Origin: Phreatobacter sp.
Lineage (GTDB): Bacteria > Pseudomonadota > Alphaproteobacteria > Rhizobiales > Phreatobacteraceae
Length of the DNA stretch: 64,000 nt
Direction of reading: 5' to 3'
Assembly: GCF_030691135.1 (NCBI RefSeq)
Contig: NZ_JAUYFA010000085.1
Coordinates: forward strand, 124,001-188,000
A program made the translations under genes and the position numbers. The notes beneath the pieces were generated by a model. The model was given only the letters and a program-made list of their open reading frames with translations. It did not search any database and was not told the DNA's origin. Below are positions 19,634 through 27,876 of this stretch, in pieces (the stretch's first letter is position 1; each line of letters starts with the position of its first letter).

Positions 19634-20437
19634 TCAGAGGCGGTTGAGGCGGAGCGGCATCGGCCGGCCGCCGCGGTCGGAGACTACCGGGCTGGCGGCG
19701 GGCGTCGTCGCGGCGGGGCAGGGAAGGCGTGCCAGTTCCGCCCGGGCGAACAGGGCGGCGATGGCGGCGTCGCGGACGCCGACGGTGAAGAGCCTGTCGA
19801 CGAAGCAGGAGGCATCCTGGCGGCTGACGATTTCCGGGCCGCCGTTGCAGACCCAGCCCGACAACCGGATTCCCGCGTCGCCGTCGCGCAGGGCGAAGGC
19901 GAGACAGGACTTGCTGCTCTCCTCGCTCTCCAGCGTCATGTCGGCGGTGGCCATCGGTCCGAACTTGGTCGCCAGCGGCAGGGGATTGGCGTTGAGCGTC
20001 GCCGACAGGCCGAGTTCGGCGAGCACCGCGCCGAGATCGGCTGCCGGTGTCGCGGCGGGGATGTCGCTGCGGTCGATCACCAGCGCCGCGTGGCGGCGGG
20101 AATCCTCGGCGAGGCCGAAGCGGAAGACTTCGCGGGCGAGCCCGTCGGAGCGCCGGAACAGGGACACCTCCTGGCCGAGAGGCCGCCAGCGCGGGGCGTC
20201 GACGTCGAAGCCGGCATGGCGCGCGGTGACCGCCCGCCAGACCGGCTGCAGGTCGGTCGCGTCTTCGGCGGCGATCGACGGACGGATGGGCTCGGTGAGC
20301 GCCGACGATCCGCCGGCGAAGCCCCACAGCAGCACCACGGGCAGGCTCGCCATGACGGCGAAGGCGCAGAGAGCCAGCAGCGCGGGCGTTGTCCGCCTGT
20401 CCGGCAGCCTGACAGCCTCTCCCACCGTGGTGCGCAC
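19634..20437 (-). CDS. Hypothetical membrane-anchored protein
   Basis: The 267-residue protein has one N-terminal transmembrane segment (about residues 17-42, PALLALCAFAVMASLPVVLLWG) and a periplasmic domain of unknown fold with three cysteines (KSCLAF, GWVCNGG, ASCFVD). The start is a GTG with GGGAGGA about six bases upstream. It is of a type found as uncharacterised proteins in Hyphomicrobiales. I cannot assign a function. Confidence 0.7.
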   Translation of the reverse strand: MRTTVGEAVRLPDRRTTPALLALCAFAVMASLPVVLLWGFAGGSSALTEPIRPSIAAEDATDLQPVWRAVTARHAGFDVDAPRWRPLGQEVSLFRRSDGLAREVFRFGLAEDSRRHAALVIDRSDIPAATPAADLGAVLAELGLSATLNANPLPLATKFGPMATADMTLESEESSKSCLAFALRDGDAGIRLSGWVCNGGPEIVSRQDASCFVDRLFTVGVRDAAIAALFARAELARLPCPAATTPAASPVVSDRGGRPMPLRLNRL

Positions 20438-20734
20438 CCGCGTCCTCCCGCTCGACGGCGAGCAGTGTCACCGACGGACCGAGAGCACCGGGTTGACCGA
20501 CATGGTTGAGGGGAGGTGAATTCTTGGCGTGGTGAATGGTTTATGAGCATTGACGCCCTGCCGCTTCCCCGGCGTTGCGGGGCGGCAACACGGTGCCGTC
20601 ACGTCGCCGCCACAAAGCAACCAGTCATTGACTCTGGCCCCGATTTTTCTTCTTTCGACAACCGAAGAGAAACTGATCGCCCCGCTTTCTCGGCGCGTGA
20701 CCGCCGGATGGTAAGGGCGGTATGGGAGAGGGTC

Positions 20735-21265
20735 ATGGGAAGTCGTCTGACGCGGCCACTGGTGGCCGCGGCCTTCGTTGCTTGTGTGGGTGCCGGTATT
20801 TCGGCACCGGAGCGTGCCGAGGCGCGCGAGATCGTCCGCCTGAACTTCCAGGCCGAGCCCGGCACGATCGTCATCCGTAATTCCGAACGCCGGCTCTACC
20901 TCGTCAAGGAGAACGGCGTCGCCATCCGCTACCGCGTCGCCGTCGGCCGCTCGTCGGAGCAGTGGGAGGGCCGGACCGTCGTCAATGGTCGTCACGTGCG
21001 CCCGGCCTGGTCGCCGCCGGCCGTGGTCAGGCGCGCCAACCCGAACCTGCCGGACGTCATTCCGGGCGGTGCTCCCAACAACCCGATGGGCGAAGGTGCC
21101 CTGACGCTCGCCGGCGGCGAATATGCCATCCACGGCACCACGGCGGGCATGCGTCGCTCGGTGGGTACCGCGGCCTCCTTCGGCTGCTTCCGCATGCTCA
21201 ACGAGGATGTCGTCGACCTGATGAACCGCGTCGGCGTCGGCACGACGGTCATCGTCAAGCGCTGA
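20735..21265 (+). CDS. L,D-transpeptidase, YkuD domain
   Basis: The 176-residue exported enzyme has a signal peptide (residues 1-30) and a YkuD domain. The catalytic His is near residue 133 in AIHGTT, and the nucleophile Cys151 is in SFGCFR, matching the S-x-G-C-x-R motif. Such enzymes make 3-3 peptidoglycan cross-links or attach proteins to peptidoglycan in the periplasm. I chose the ATG at 20735 because GGGAG precedes it and a signal peptide follows directly; longer in-frame versions add 73 residues without any known domain. About 300 bp of non-coding DNA lies upstream. Confidence 0.9.
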   Translation: MGSRLTRPLVAAAFVACVGAGISAPERAEAREIVRLNFQAEPGTIVIRNSERRLYLVKENGVAIRYRVAVGRSSEQWEGRTVVNGRHVRPAWSPPAVVRRANPNLPDVIPGGAPNNPMGEGALTLAGGEYAIHGTTAGMRRSVGTAASFGCFRMLNEDVVDLMNRVGVGTTVIVKR

Positions 21266-21290
21266 CGGCCCGTCCGGGCGCACCGGCCCC

Positions 21291-21950
21291 TCAGCGCGGC
21301 CGGCCTTCGTCCTGGCCGGTCCGGTCGAGGCCGGCGAGCCAGCGCCGCGCCAGGGTGACATCCGCCTGGGTCAGCCCATGGCCGGCCGGCAGGATCTCAT
21401 GCTCGACCTCGGCGCCGGCGGCCGTCAACTGGGCGGCGAGCCGCGTCGCGTCCTCTTCCGGGACGATCGGATCCATGCCGCCGGACAGGATCAGCACCGG
21501 CTTGCCCGCGAGGTCCGCCTGCGGCGGTTGCGGCAGCGGCACCATGGCCCGGATCAGCACGGCGCCGCCCAGCACGTCGGGGCGGAGCAGCATCATCGCC
21601 GCAGCGATATTGGCCCCGTTCGAGAAGCCGACGGCCACCGGCGCCGCGAGACCATGGCGGGCGACGGCGGCCGTGACGAAATCGGCGAGCTCATGGGCAC
21701 GCCGCACCACGTCCTCGTGGTCGAAGACGCCTTCCGCCAGGCGACGGAAGAAACGCGGCATCCCGTTCTCCAGGACTTTGCCGCGCGGCGACAGCAGCGC
21801 CGCCCCTGGCGCGAGCATCTGACCGAGCGGCAGCAGATCGGTCTCGTCGCCGCCGGTGCCGTGCAGCAGCAGCAGCGTCCGGCCGCAATCGCCGGCGCCG
21901 GGCACGAAGCGATGCACGAAGCCGCCGGCGGTTTCAGTCATGGTCGTCAT
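21291..21950 (-). CDS. Alpha/beta hydrolase, MhqD-like carboxylesterase
   Basis: The 219-residue hydrolase of the phospholipase/carboxylesterase family has LLLHGTGGDETDLL at the oxyanion region, the nucleophile elbow VGFSNGANIA, Asp in GGMDPIVPEEDA and His in PAGHGLTQAD. GGAGG lies seven bases before the chosen ATG. It starts 60 bp after the ring-cleaving dioxygenase gene on the same strand. In Bacillus subtilis MhqD and MhqO are a hydrolase and a dioxygenase of the same kinds used against quinones, so a joint role is likely. Confidence 0.88.
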   Translation of the reverse strand: MTTMTETAGGFVHRFVPGAGDCGRTLLLLHGTGGDETDLLPLGQMLAPGAALLSPRGKVLENGMPRFFRRLAEGVFDHEDVVRRAHELADFVTAAVARHGLAAPVAVGFSNGANIAAAMMLLRPDVLGGAVLIRAMVPLPQPPQADLAGKPVLILSGGMDPIVPEEDATRLAAQLTAAGAEVEHEILPAGHGLTQADVTLARRWLAGLDRTGQDEGRPR

Positions 21951-22010
21951 GGAACACCCTCCTCTGGCCGGCCGCCGCGCCCTGCGGCTCAGCGGCATTG
22001 TCGGGACCCG

Positions 22011-22979
22011 TCAGCCGAGATCCGGCAGGACGGCCTCGATGCGGGCGCGCATCGGTTCGAGGCCGGCCGGCAGCTTCAGTTCTTCGCCCAGCCTCTCCGT
22101 CGGCTCGTCCACGGCGAAGCCGGGGGCGTCGGTGGCGATCTCGAACAGCACGCCGCCCGGTTCGCGGAAATAGACCGAGCGGAAATAGTTGCGGTCGCGC
22201 TGTTCCGTCAAGCGCTGGCCGTGCTGCGTGGTGAGACGCTCCACCATGGCCTGCTGGGCCGCATCGTCGGCAGCCCGGAAGGCGACGTGGTGCACCGAGC
22301 CGGCACCCTCGCGGCCCTTCAGGAACCCGCCGGCCACCCGGATGTCGATGATGCCGCCGAGGGGGTTGCCGCGCACCGCATAGCGCGTCACCGAGCCTTC
22401 CGCGGCGACCCGCTCGAAGCCGAAGACATCGGTGAGGATGGCGCCTGTCGCCTCGCCCTTGTCGATGAGCAGGGAGACGCCGTGGAAGCCCCGGATCGCA
22501 TGGGCCGCAGGCACGTCACCGCCCTCCCAGGCGGGTTCCGCCTCGAGGCCGCGCACTCCGGCCAGCGCCAGCCGCATGCCGTCGGGGTCGCGGAAGGCGA
22601 GGACCGATTCCCCGAAGCGCTTCTCGATCGTCTCGTGCGGCACGCCCTTGTCGACGAAGCGGTGCGTCCACCAGCCGAGCGAGCCCTCGGGCACGCGGAA
22701 CGCCGTCTCCTGCGTCTGGCCGACGCCGAGCCTGCCGGGTGCCGCCTGCTCCCAGGGGAAGAAGGTCAGGATGGTGCCGGGCGTTCCGGCCCCGTCGCCG
22801 AAATAGAGGTGATAGGTGCCGGGATCGTCGAAATTGACGGTCTTCTTCACCAGCCGCAGGCCGAGCACGCCGCTGTAGAAGGCGAGGTTGCGGCGGGCCG
22901 GACCGGAAATGGCGGTGACATGATGGATGCCGTCGGTGGATCTGTTGCCGCCGAAGGAATGGTTGCCGTCGAAGGACAT
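22011..22979 (-). CDS. Ring-cleaving dioxygenase, MhqO-like VOC protein
   Basis: The 322-residue protein has two vicinal-oxygen-chelate modules: the first begins with DGIHHVTAISG and the second has IRGFHGVSLLIDK and SVHHVAFRAADD. The His and Glu ligands of the metal site are seen in GIHHVT, SVHHVAF and GVLFEIATD. Relatives such as MhqO and YfiE are proposed to cleave hydroquinone or catechol rings. GGGAGG precedes the ATG by five bases. The hydrolase gene directly downstream probably acts on the ring-fission product or on a quinone conjugate. Confidence 0.88.
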   Translation of the reverse strand: MSFDGNHSFGGNRSTDGIHHVTAISGPARRNLAFYSGVLGLRLVKKTVNFDDPGTYHLYFGDGAGTPGTILTFFPWEQAAPGRLGVGQTQETAFRVPEGSLGWWTHRFVDKGVPHETIEKRFGESVLAFRDPDGMRLALAGVRGLEAEPAWEGGDVPAAHAIRGFHGVSLLIDKGEATGAILTDVFGFERVAAEGSVTRYAVRGNPLGGIIDIRVAGGFLKGREGAGSVHHVAFRAADDAAQQAMVERLTTQHGQRLTEQRDRNYFRSVYFREPGGVLFEIATDAPGFAVDEPTERLGEELKLPAGLEPMRARIEAVLPDLG

Positions 22980-23122
22980 GGAAGCCTCCCGTCGGACGCC
23001 CGTCGCGTCCCGTTGACGGCAAGATAGGGAGTACCGGCGCTTGCGCCACGGCAAAGACGTTGCAGGGGCGCAAGCCGACTGTGCGCATTCCTCAGACGCC
23101 CGCGCCCCTGTCGGCAGCGGCG

Positions 23123-23833
23123 TCAATTGGTCTTCGGGAAAACATAGATGAACGTCGCCATGTCCGTTTCCGGCGTCTGGTCGGGATCGCGGACATATTC
23201 CTCGACGAAGGCGTCTTCGGCCGTGATGGACTGGACGTCCAGATGGTTCGTGATCTCGTCGTAGGTCTGTTCCATCGTGTCGTAGCCGCCGCGATGGACG
23301 AAACGGACCGCCCTGCCGGCCGGCGTCTGCCCGGGCCCGGCGGGCGCATAGGCGGCGGCCGGCTTCGCCACCTCGCGCACCGGCAGGATCGCCTCATAGT
23401 CGACGGCGTCGTCGGAGGAGGAGACGAAGCGGATCATCGGTGGTCCGGAGATCACCGCACCCTCGCGGGCGGCGATGACCTTGAGGTCGGCGATGGCCTT
23501 GCGGAACGTCCCGTAGAGGTCGTCCCAGGAGGTCTTGCCGGTCAGGACCAGCGCCGGCCGGGCCGCGAGCGTCACCTCGTCTCCGAACCCCGCCGACTGG
23601 ATCGCCTCGTCGGGAGGCAGGACGCTGGCGGCAGCCGGCGGCGCGACGGGCGAGGTCGCGGTCGGTGCGACCGGCGCAGGGACGGGAGCAACCGGCGGCG
23701 CGGCAGGCGCCTCGGCCGAGGGGGGAGGGGGCGGCGTCTGGGCCGCCGCCTCTCCGCCGATCCCGGCGCCGAGCGCCATCAGCCCGGCGAGGATCGTCGT
23801 GCTGAGACCGTATCCGGCACCCCGTCGCGTCAT
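23123..23833 (-). CDS. Exported GyrI-like effector-binding protein
   Basis: The 236-residue protein has a signal peptide (about 30 residues, ending in GEAAAQ), a Pro/Ala-rich linker (residues 32-75) and a C-terminal domain with the AraC/GyrI-type effector-binding pattern: MIRFVSSSDDAVDYEAILPV in the middle and HRGGYDTMEQTYDEI as the second half. GyrI-like domains bind small ligands; an exported version is often annotated as hypothetical. AGAGGA lies five bases before the ATG. It is divergent from dapF. Confidence 0.72.
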   Translation of the reverse strand: MTRRGAGYGLSTTILAGLMALGAGIGGEAAAQTPPPPPSAEAPAAPPVAPVPAPVAPTATSPVAPPAAASVLPPDEAIQSAGFGDEVTLAARPALVLTGKTSWDDLYGTFRKAIADLKVIAAREGAVISGPPMIRFVSSSDDAVDYEAILPVREVAKPAAAYAPAGPGQTPAGRAVRFVHRGGYDTMEQTYDEITNHLDVQSITAEDAFVEEYVRDPDQTPETDMATFIYVFPKTN

Positions 23834-23884
23834 GTCAATCCTCTGGTGCCCGTCGCCTGCCCGGACCCAAGCCGTCCGCCGATT

Positions 23885-23913
23885 TTGGACATGGCTAGGA
23901 TAACCTATATAGA
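23885..23913 (+). promoter_or_regulatory. Candidate sigma-70 promoter for dapF
   Basis: TTGGAC (23885-23890) is followed after 17 bases by TATAGA (23908-23913). It lies in an AT-richer patch of the divergent region, about 70 bp before the dapF ATG. The call rests on motif similarity only. Confidence 0.5.
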
Positions 23914-23981
23914 GACCGCGTATTGTGTCCGCGCCATCACATTCACACAGCAACTCCCACGCTGCATCACGGGTCCCGAGC

Positions 23982-24848
23982 ATGAGCCCGCTCGCCAACC
24001 ATCCGTTCTGGAAAATGAACGGCGCCGGCAACGAGATCGTCGTCGTCGATCTGCGCAGCTCCGGCCATGTCGTCACCGCCGCCGAGGCGCGGGCGATCGC
24101 GGCCGACGAGCGCTCGCGCTTCGACCAGATGATGGTCCTGCACCGGGCCCGCACCCCCGGCACGCGCTGCTACATCCGCATCTACAACACCGACGGCAGC
24201 GAGGCGGGCGCCTGCGGCAACGGCACGCGCTGCGTCGCCTGGGTTCTGGCGGAGGAGGACGGCAGCGACCGGTTCATGGTGGAGACGGTCGCCGGCCTCC
24301 TCGCCTGCCGGCGCGTCGGCCCCCATGCCTTCTCGGTCGATATGGGCGAGCCGAAGTTCGGCTGGCAGGACATCCCGCTGGCGGAGGAATTCGGCGACAC
24401 CCGCGCCATCGAGTTGCAGATCGGCCCCATCGATGCGCCCCTGCTGCATTCGCCCTCGGTGGTCTCGATGGGCAATCCCCATGCGATCTTCTGGGTCGGC
24501 GATCCCCATGCCTTCGACCTGCCGAAGATCGGGCCGATGCTCGAGAACCACCCCATCTTTCCCGAGCGGGCGAACATCTCGCTCGCCGCGGTGAAGGCCC
24601 GCGACCATATCGTGCTCTGGGTCTGGGAACGCGGCGTCGGCATCACCCGCGCCTGCGGTTCGGCGGCCTGCGCCGCTCTCGTCGCGGCGGTCCGCACCAG
24701 GCGCACGGATCGGGCGGCGACGGTCTCCCTGCCAGGAGGCGATCTCTTCGTCGAATGGCGCGAGGACAATCACGTCGTCATGACCGGCCCGACCGAACTC
24801 GAGCACCAGGGCCAGTTCGCGCCCGCGCTCTTCTCCGCGGCGGCCTGA
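23982..24848 (+). CDS. dapF: Diaminopimelate epimerase
   Basis: The 288-residue enzyme converts LL- to meso-diaminopimelate for lysine and peptidoglycan. The two catalytic cysteines are visible: Cys78 in [11 protein letters not shown] and Cys225 in TRACGSAAC. The N-terminal [15 protein letters not shown] is also typical. The start is placed before [11 protein letters not shown] as in relatives. mtaB follows after 4 bp, so both form an operon, as is common in alphaproteobacteria. Confidence 0.96.
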   Translation: MSPLANHPFWKMNGAGNEIVVVDLRSSGHVVTAAEARAIAADERSRFDQMMVLHRARTPGTRCYIRIYNTDGSEAGACGNGTRCVAWVLAEEDGSDRFMVETVAGLLACRRVGPHAFSVDMGEPKFGWQDIPLAEEFGDTRAIELQIGPIDAPLLHSPSVVSMGNPHAIFWVGDPHAFDLPKIGPMLENHPIFPERANISLAAVKARDHIVLWVWERGVGITRACGSAACAALVAAVRTRRTDRAATVSLPGGDLFVEWREDNHVVMTGPTELEHQGQFAPALFSAAA

Positions 24849-24852
24849 CGCC

Positions 24853-26148
24853 ATGGATTCAGGCCGCCCCTCCGTCGAGGTCGTCACTTTCGGTTGCCGG
24901 CTCAACACGTCGGAATCCGAGGTCATGCAGCGGCTCGCTGCCGAGGCCGGGCTGACCGAAGCCATCGTCGTCAACACCTGCGCGGTCACTGCTGAGGCGA
25001 CGCGCCAGGCGCGCCAGGCCATCCGCCGCCTGAAGCGCGACAACCCCGGCGCCCGCATCGTCGTCACCGGCTGCGCCGCGCAGACCGAGCCCGAGGTCTT
25101 CGCTGCCATGGCGGAGGTCGACCGCGTCATCGGCAATGACGAGAAGATGAAGGCCGAGGCCTGGGGCGAGACGCGGACAGCCCTCGCGCGCGGGCCCGAT
25201 TTCGGCATCGCTGCCAGCGAAAAGGTGGCGGTCAACGACATCATGGCGGTGCGCGAACAGGCACTGCACCTGATCGACGGCCTCACTGGCCGCTCGCGCG
25301 CCTTCGTCCAGGTGCAGAACGGCTGCGACCATCGCTGTACCTTCTGCATCATCCCGTTCGGGCGCGGGAACAGCCGTTCCGTGCCGATGGGCGAGGTGGT
25401 GGAACAGGTCCGCAGGCTGGTCGAGAACGGCTACCGGGAGGTGGTACTGACCGGCGTCGACATCACCAGCTACGGCCAGGGCCTGCCCGGCGAGCCCAGG
25501 CTCGGCGCGCTGGTCAAGGCGATCCTCCGCCACGTTCCCGATCTCGAGCGCCTGCGCATCTCTTCCATCGATTCCGTCGAGGCCGATCCAGACCTGCTCG
25601 ACGTCATCGGCGGCGAGGTGCGTTTCATGCCGCATCTGCATCTGTCGCTGCAGGCCGGCGACGACATGGTGCTGAAGCGCATGAAGCGCCGCCATCTGCG
25701 CGACGATGCCGTCCGTTTCTGCCAGGAGGTCCGCCGCCTGCGGCCCGATATGGTCTTCGGTGCCGACATCATCGCCGGCTTCCCGACCGAGACCGAGGAG
25801 ATGTTCTCCCGCTCGCTCGCCATCGTCGAGGATTGCGGCCTGACGCATCTCCACGTCTTTCCCTATTCCCCCCGGCCGGGCACCCCCGCCGCCCGCATGC
25901 CGCAGGTCGCTCGCGACGTGGTGAAGGAACGCGCCCGCCGCCTGCGTGAAAAAGGCCAGGCGGCGCTCGTCGCCCATCTCGACGGCATGGTCGGTCGCAG
26001 CTTCCAGGTGCTGGCCGAAACGCGCGACATGGGCCGTACCGAGCACTTCACCCCGGTGCGTCTCAGCGCTGCCGTCGAGCCCGGCAGGATCGTTCCCGTC
26101 ACCGTCGCATCCCATGACGGCCGCGAGGCTGTCGCCGTCCGGAGCTGA
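24853..26148 (+). CDS. mtaB: MtaB tRNA t6A37 methylthiotransferase
   Basis: The 431-residue methylthiotransferase adds a methylthio group to t6A37 of tRNA. It has the N-terminal MTTase domain with cysteines in FGCRLN, VNTCAV and TGCAAQ that bind a 4Fe-4S cluster, a radical SAM core with CDHRCTFCIIP (CxxxCxxC), and a short C-terminal TRAM-like part. The order of motifs and length fit MtaB rather than MiaB or RimO. It directly follows dapF. Confidence 0.95.
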   Translation: MDSGRPSVEVVTFGCRLNTSESEVMQRLAAEAGLTEAIVVNTCAVTAEATRQARQAIRRLKRDNPGARIVVTGCAAQTEPEVFAAMAEVDRVIGNDEKMKAEAWGETRTALARGPDFGIAASEKVAVNDIMAVREQALHLIDGLTGRSRAFVQVQNGCDHRCTFCIIPFGRGNSRSVPMGEVVEQVRRLVENGYREVVLTGVDITSYGQGLPGEPRLGALVKAILRHVPDLERLRISSIDSVEADPDLLDVIGGEVRFMPHLHLSLQAGDDMVLKRMKRRHLRDDAVRFCQEVRRLRPDMVFGADIIAGFPTETEEMFSRSLAIVEDCGLTHLHVFPYSPRPGTPAARMPQVARDVVKERARRLREKGQAALVAHLDGMVGRSFQVLAETRDMGRTEHFTPVRLSAAVEPGRIVPVTVASHDGREAVAVRS

Positions 26149-26157
26149 ACTCCGTCA

Positions 26158-26183
26158 GGAACCTTCTCCCGAATCCCTGCGTT
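26158..26183 (+). promoter_or_regulatory. EcfG-type stress promoter
   Basis: GGAACC (26158-26163) and CGTT (26180-26183) match the EcfG sigma factor consensus GGAAC-N16/17-CGTT with a spacer of 17 counted from GGAAC. It lies about 36 bp before the ATG of the 28-residue membrane protein and just after the mtaB stop. Confidence 0.75.
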
Positions 26184-26218
26184 GTCAGCCCGAGGACGCA
26201 AAAAAGGGAGATGAAACC

Positions 26219-26305
26219 ATGGGACTTGGACGCGGCGCTCTTTTGTGGCTCGTCGGCATTCCCTTGCCGATCATCATTCTGCTGGCCATCTTCTGGGGTG
26301 GCTGA
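26219..26305 (+). CDS. 28-residue membrane protein, stress-type promoter
   Basis: This short gene encodes a 28-residue peptide that is one transmembrane helix: MGLGRGALLWLVGIPLPII and a short tail ending WGG. GGGAG lies eight bases upstream of the ATG, a perfect EcfG promoter lies before that, and a strong intrinsic terminator follows 40 bp after the stop. The gene therefore forms a complete small transcription unit. I recall similar small proteins annotated as hypothetical in Hyphomicrobiales but know no function. Confidence 0.72.
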   Translation: MGLGRGALLWLVGIPLPIIILLAIFWGG

Positions 26306-26344
26306 ACGGCGGCGCCCTTCGCGGCGCAGGCCCGACCGAATGGC

Positions 26345-26370
26345 AAGGCCCGGGCAAAGTCCCGGGCCTT
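26345..26370 (+). terminator. Intrinsic terminator after 28-residue gene
   Basis: AAGGCCCGGG (26345-26354) pairs with CCCGGGCCTT (26361-26370) around loop CAAAGT, followed by CTCGTTT. Confidence 0.75.
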
Positions 26371-26412
26371 CTCGTTTGCGAAGGCCAAACGGAGGGCCAC
26401 AGGCCAGTGGCG

Positions 26413-26739
26413 TCACCGCAGGAGTGTCTGGGCGGACGCCGTCCTCCTGTGCTTGCTCCAGGTGAGCGTCAACTCGGTCGCCGCCGCGGTCCATGCGATG
26501 TCCAGGTCGCCGCCCTCCTCGGCCAGCGCTCCATATTTGACGGCACTGTTGGCCAGTTCGTGGAAGACCAGCGCCGGGCTCGTGGCAGACGAGGCACCGA
26601 GCGTGACTGGTTGGCCGGCCAGCCTCACCTGGTCGAGATGGCCGAGATGGGGGCAGGGTGCGGTCGAGCATGCCGACGCGCCGGCGATCTCGCCGCCCCG
26701 GTTCGCCAGCCGCCCTGTCAAGCTCTTGTCGTCCGTCAT
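26413..26739 (-). pseudogene. Remnant of HWE/HisKA_2 sensor kinase ATPase
   Basis: The 108-residue reading frame carries a clear piece of an HWE-family kinase: VRLAGQPVTLGASSATSPAL followed by the N-box LVFHELANSAVKYGAL and by a strand DLDIAWTAAATELTLTWS. In intact kinases these are preceded by a sensor and H-box and followed by the glycine-rich ATP lid. Here the frame starts only about 35 residues before the match and ends right after the LTLTW strand, so neither part is present. I read it as a decayed kinase. An alternative is a stand-alone short protein. Its ATG overlaps the stop of a 44-residue frame by 4 bp. Confidence 0.6.
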
Positions 26740-26870
26740 GTCGGATGCACGGCCTTCAGCCCTCGCCTCGAGCAGGCCACCTGCAGTTCGGTCAGGAAGC
26801 GCAGGACGTGCGCCAGCGCGAAGAGCCCGACGCCCCATGAATGACTCACGTGCCATTGCCGATCGGTCAT
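26736..26870 (-). CDS. Possible 44-residue small ORF upstream of kinase remnant
   Basis: A 44-residue frame (MTDRQWHVSHSWGVGLFALA, then a Leu-rich helix and a basic tail) has GGGGGAG about five bases before its ATG and ends in an ATGA overlap with the kinase remnant. The middle looks like one short hydrophobic or amphipathic helix. It may be a small gene, or part of the decayed upstream region of the kinase. I do not recognise it. Confidence 0.35.
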   Translation of the reverse strand: MTDRQWHVSHSWGVGLFALAHVLRFLTELQVACSRRGLKAVHPT

Positions 26871-27022
26871 GAGGCTCCCCCAGTGGCGCTTGTCCAACCG
26901 ATTCCCATGGCAGCGAGATGCGGTTCGATGGTGTCAAAGGACGTAGGACACGCGGCCGTGTGTCCGCGGGGGCAAGGCCTCCGCGAGGCGCGGGGTCGGC
27001 AGGCTTTCTCGCGCGGCAGAGA

Positions 27023-27196
27023 TCAGGCCCGCCGGATCAGGCCGGCGACCACCGAGACGACGAAGAGAACGATCGCGACCCAGAAGAGCAACTGGGCGCC
27101 GCTCATGGCGGTCCCGGCGAGGCCGCCGAAGCCGAGGGCAGCGGCGACCAGCGCGACGACGAGGAAGACGATGGCCCAATGAAGAAGCGAACCCAT
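27023..27196 (-). CDS. DUF1328 family small membrane protein
   Basis: The 57-residue protein has two transmembrane helices ([20 protein letters not shown] and [20 protein letters not shown]) joined by a short polar turn and ends in RRA. This is the DUF1328/YtjA pattern, a family of stress-related inner-membrane proteins of unknown mechanism. AGGAG lies seven bases before the ATG. A perfect EcfG promoter is found about 70 bp upstream. Confidence 0.85.
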   Translation of the reverse strand: MGSLLHWAIVFLVVALVAAALGFGGLAGTAMSGAQLLFWVAIVLFVVSVVAGLIRRA

Positions 27197-27266
27197 GATG
27201 GATCTCCTGAACGCGGACTGGGCGGTCGCCGCAGACCGCCTGTGAACATCGCAATGTCTCCGGACC

Positions 27267-27291
27267 AACGTCGCCGGCACGACCTGGTTCC
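27267..27291 (-). promoter_or_regulatory. EcfG-type stress promoter for DUF1328 gene
   Basis: Read on the minus strand, GGAACC (27291-27286) is followed after 15 bases by CGTT (27270-27267), which is GGAAC-N16-CGTT. It lies back to back with the plus-strand EcfG site at 27422, about 130 bp away, so this 320-bp gene-free region is a divergent stress-promoter region. Confidence 0.78.
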
Positions 27292-27421
27292 GGCGTCCCG
27301 GATGTTTTTTGGCGCCTCCCCACGGGCCGCGGCCTTTGCCCCGCCTGCCCGATCGCCCTGCCGGTGACGGCTGGCCTCGTCCTCGGCCCGCCCTGGGTCA
27401 CCGCCCAGCTGTCGGGGACCG

Positions 27422-27446
27422 GGAACCGGTGACGACCCGGCGCGTT
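27422..27446 (+). promoter_or_regulatory. EcfG-type stress promoter for yqjDE-like pair
   Basis: GGAACC (27422-27427), 15 bases, then CGTT (27443-27446), i.e. GGAAC-N16-CGTT without mismatch, about 70 bp before the first gene of the pair at 27517. Confidence 0.78.
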
Positions 27447-27516
27447 CTTCGCTGCAGGACGGCACGAAGCCGCAATCCCCGGCTTCCCTTACCGCTTGAC
27501 CCTCAGGAGTTGGCCC

Positions 27517-27876
27517 ATGTCGCGTTCCCAAGCCGATAACGATTCGACCTTCGACACCATCAAGGAGACAGCGGGCACGGTTGCCGGCATGGCCCGTGAC
27601 GGCGCATCCGATGCCGCCGACACTCTGGCCGATGTCGGCCGCAAGGCCTCGGCAGCCAGGGACGTCGCCGCCGATGCCGCTGCCGAGATCGCCCAGGACC
27701 TGAGCGCCCGGCTGAAGACCGTCGGCATCGACACCGACGTGATGGTCAATGCCGCCAAGGATCGCGCCAGCGGGCTCCGCCAGTTCGTCAGCGACGAGAT
27801 GCAGACCCGCCCGTTGCGGACACTCGGCCTCGCCGCAGCCGCCGGTCTTTTCCTCGGCTTCCTGTCGTCGCGGTGA
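27517..27876 (+). CDS. DUF883/YqjD-like membrane-anchored protein
   Basis: The 119-residue protein has a long Ala/Asp-rich amphipathic helical region (residues 10-80) and one C-terminal hydrophobic segment (LGLAAAAGLFLGFLSSR), the layout of the ElaB/YqjD (DUF883) family, whose E. coli members are stationary-phase, ribosome-associated membrane proteins. AGGAG lies seven bases before the ATG. The C-terminal block VGIDTDVMVNAAKDRASGLR recurs in the gene at 48805 (VDTEVMANRAGDLQ), so the two are paralogues. The next gene overlaps by 4 bp. Confidence 0.75.
   Translation: MSRSQADNDSTFDTIKETAGTVAGMARDGASDAADTLADVGRKASAARDVAADAAAEIAQDLSARLKTVGIDTDVMVNAAKDRASGLRQFVSDEMQTRPLRTLGLAAAAGLFLGFLSSR

Noticed and set aside
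26948-26972. GGACAC...GTGTCC hairpin as terminator of the DUF1328 gene
   Set aside because: The stem is short, there is no T-tract, and it lies over 50 bp from the stop.
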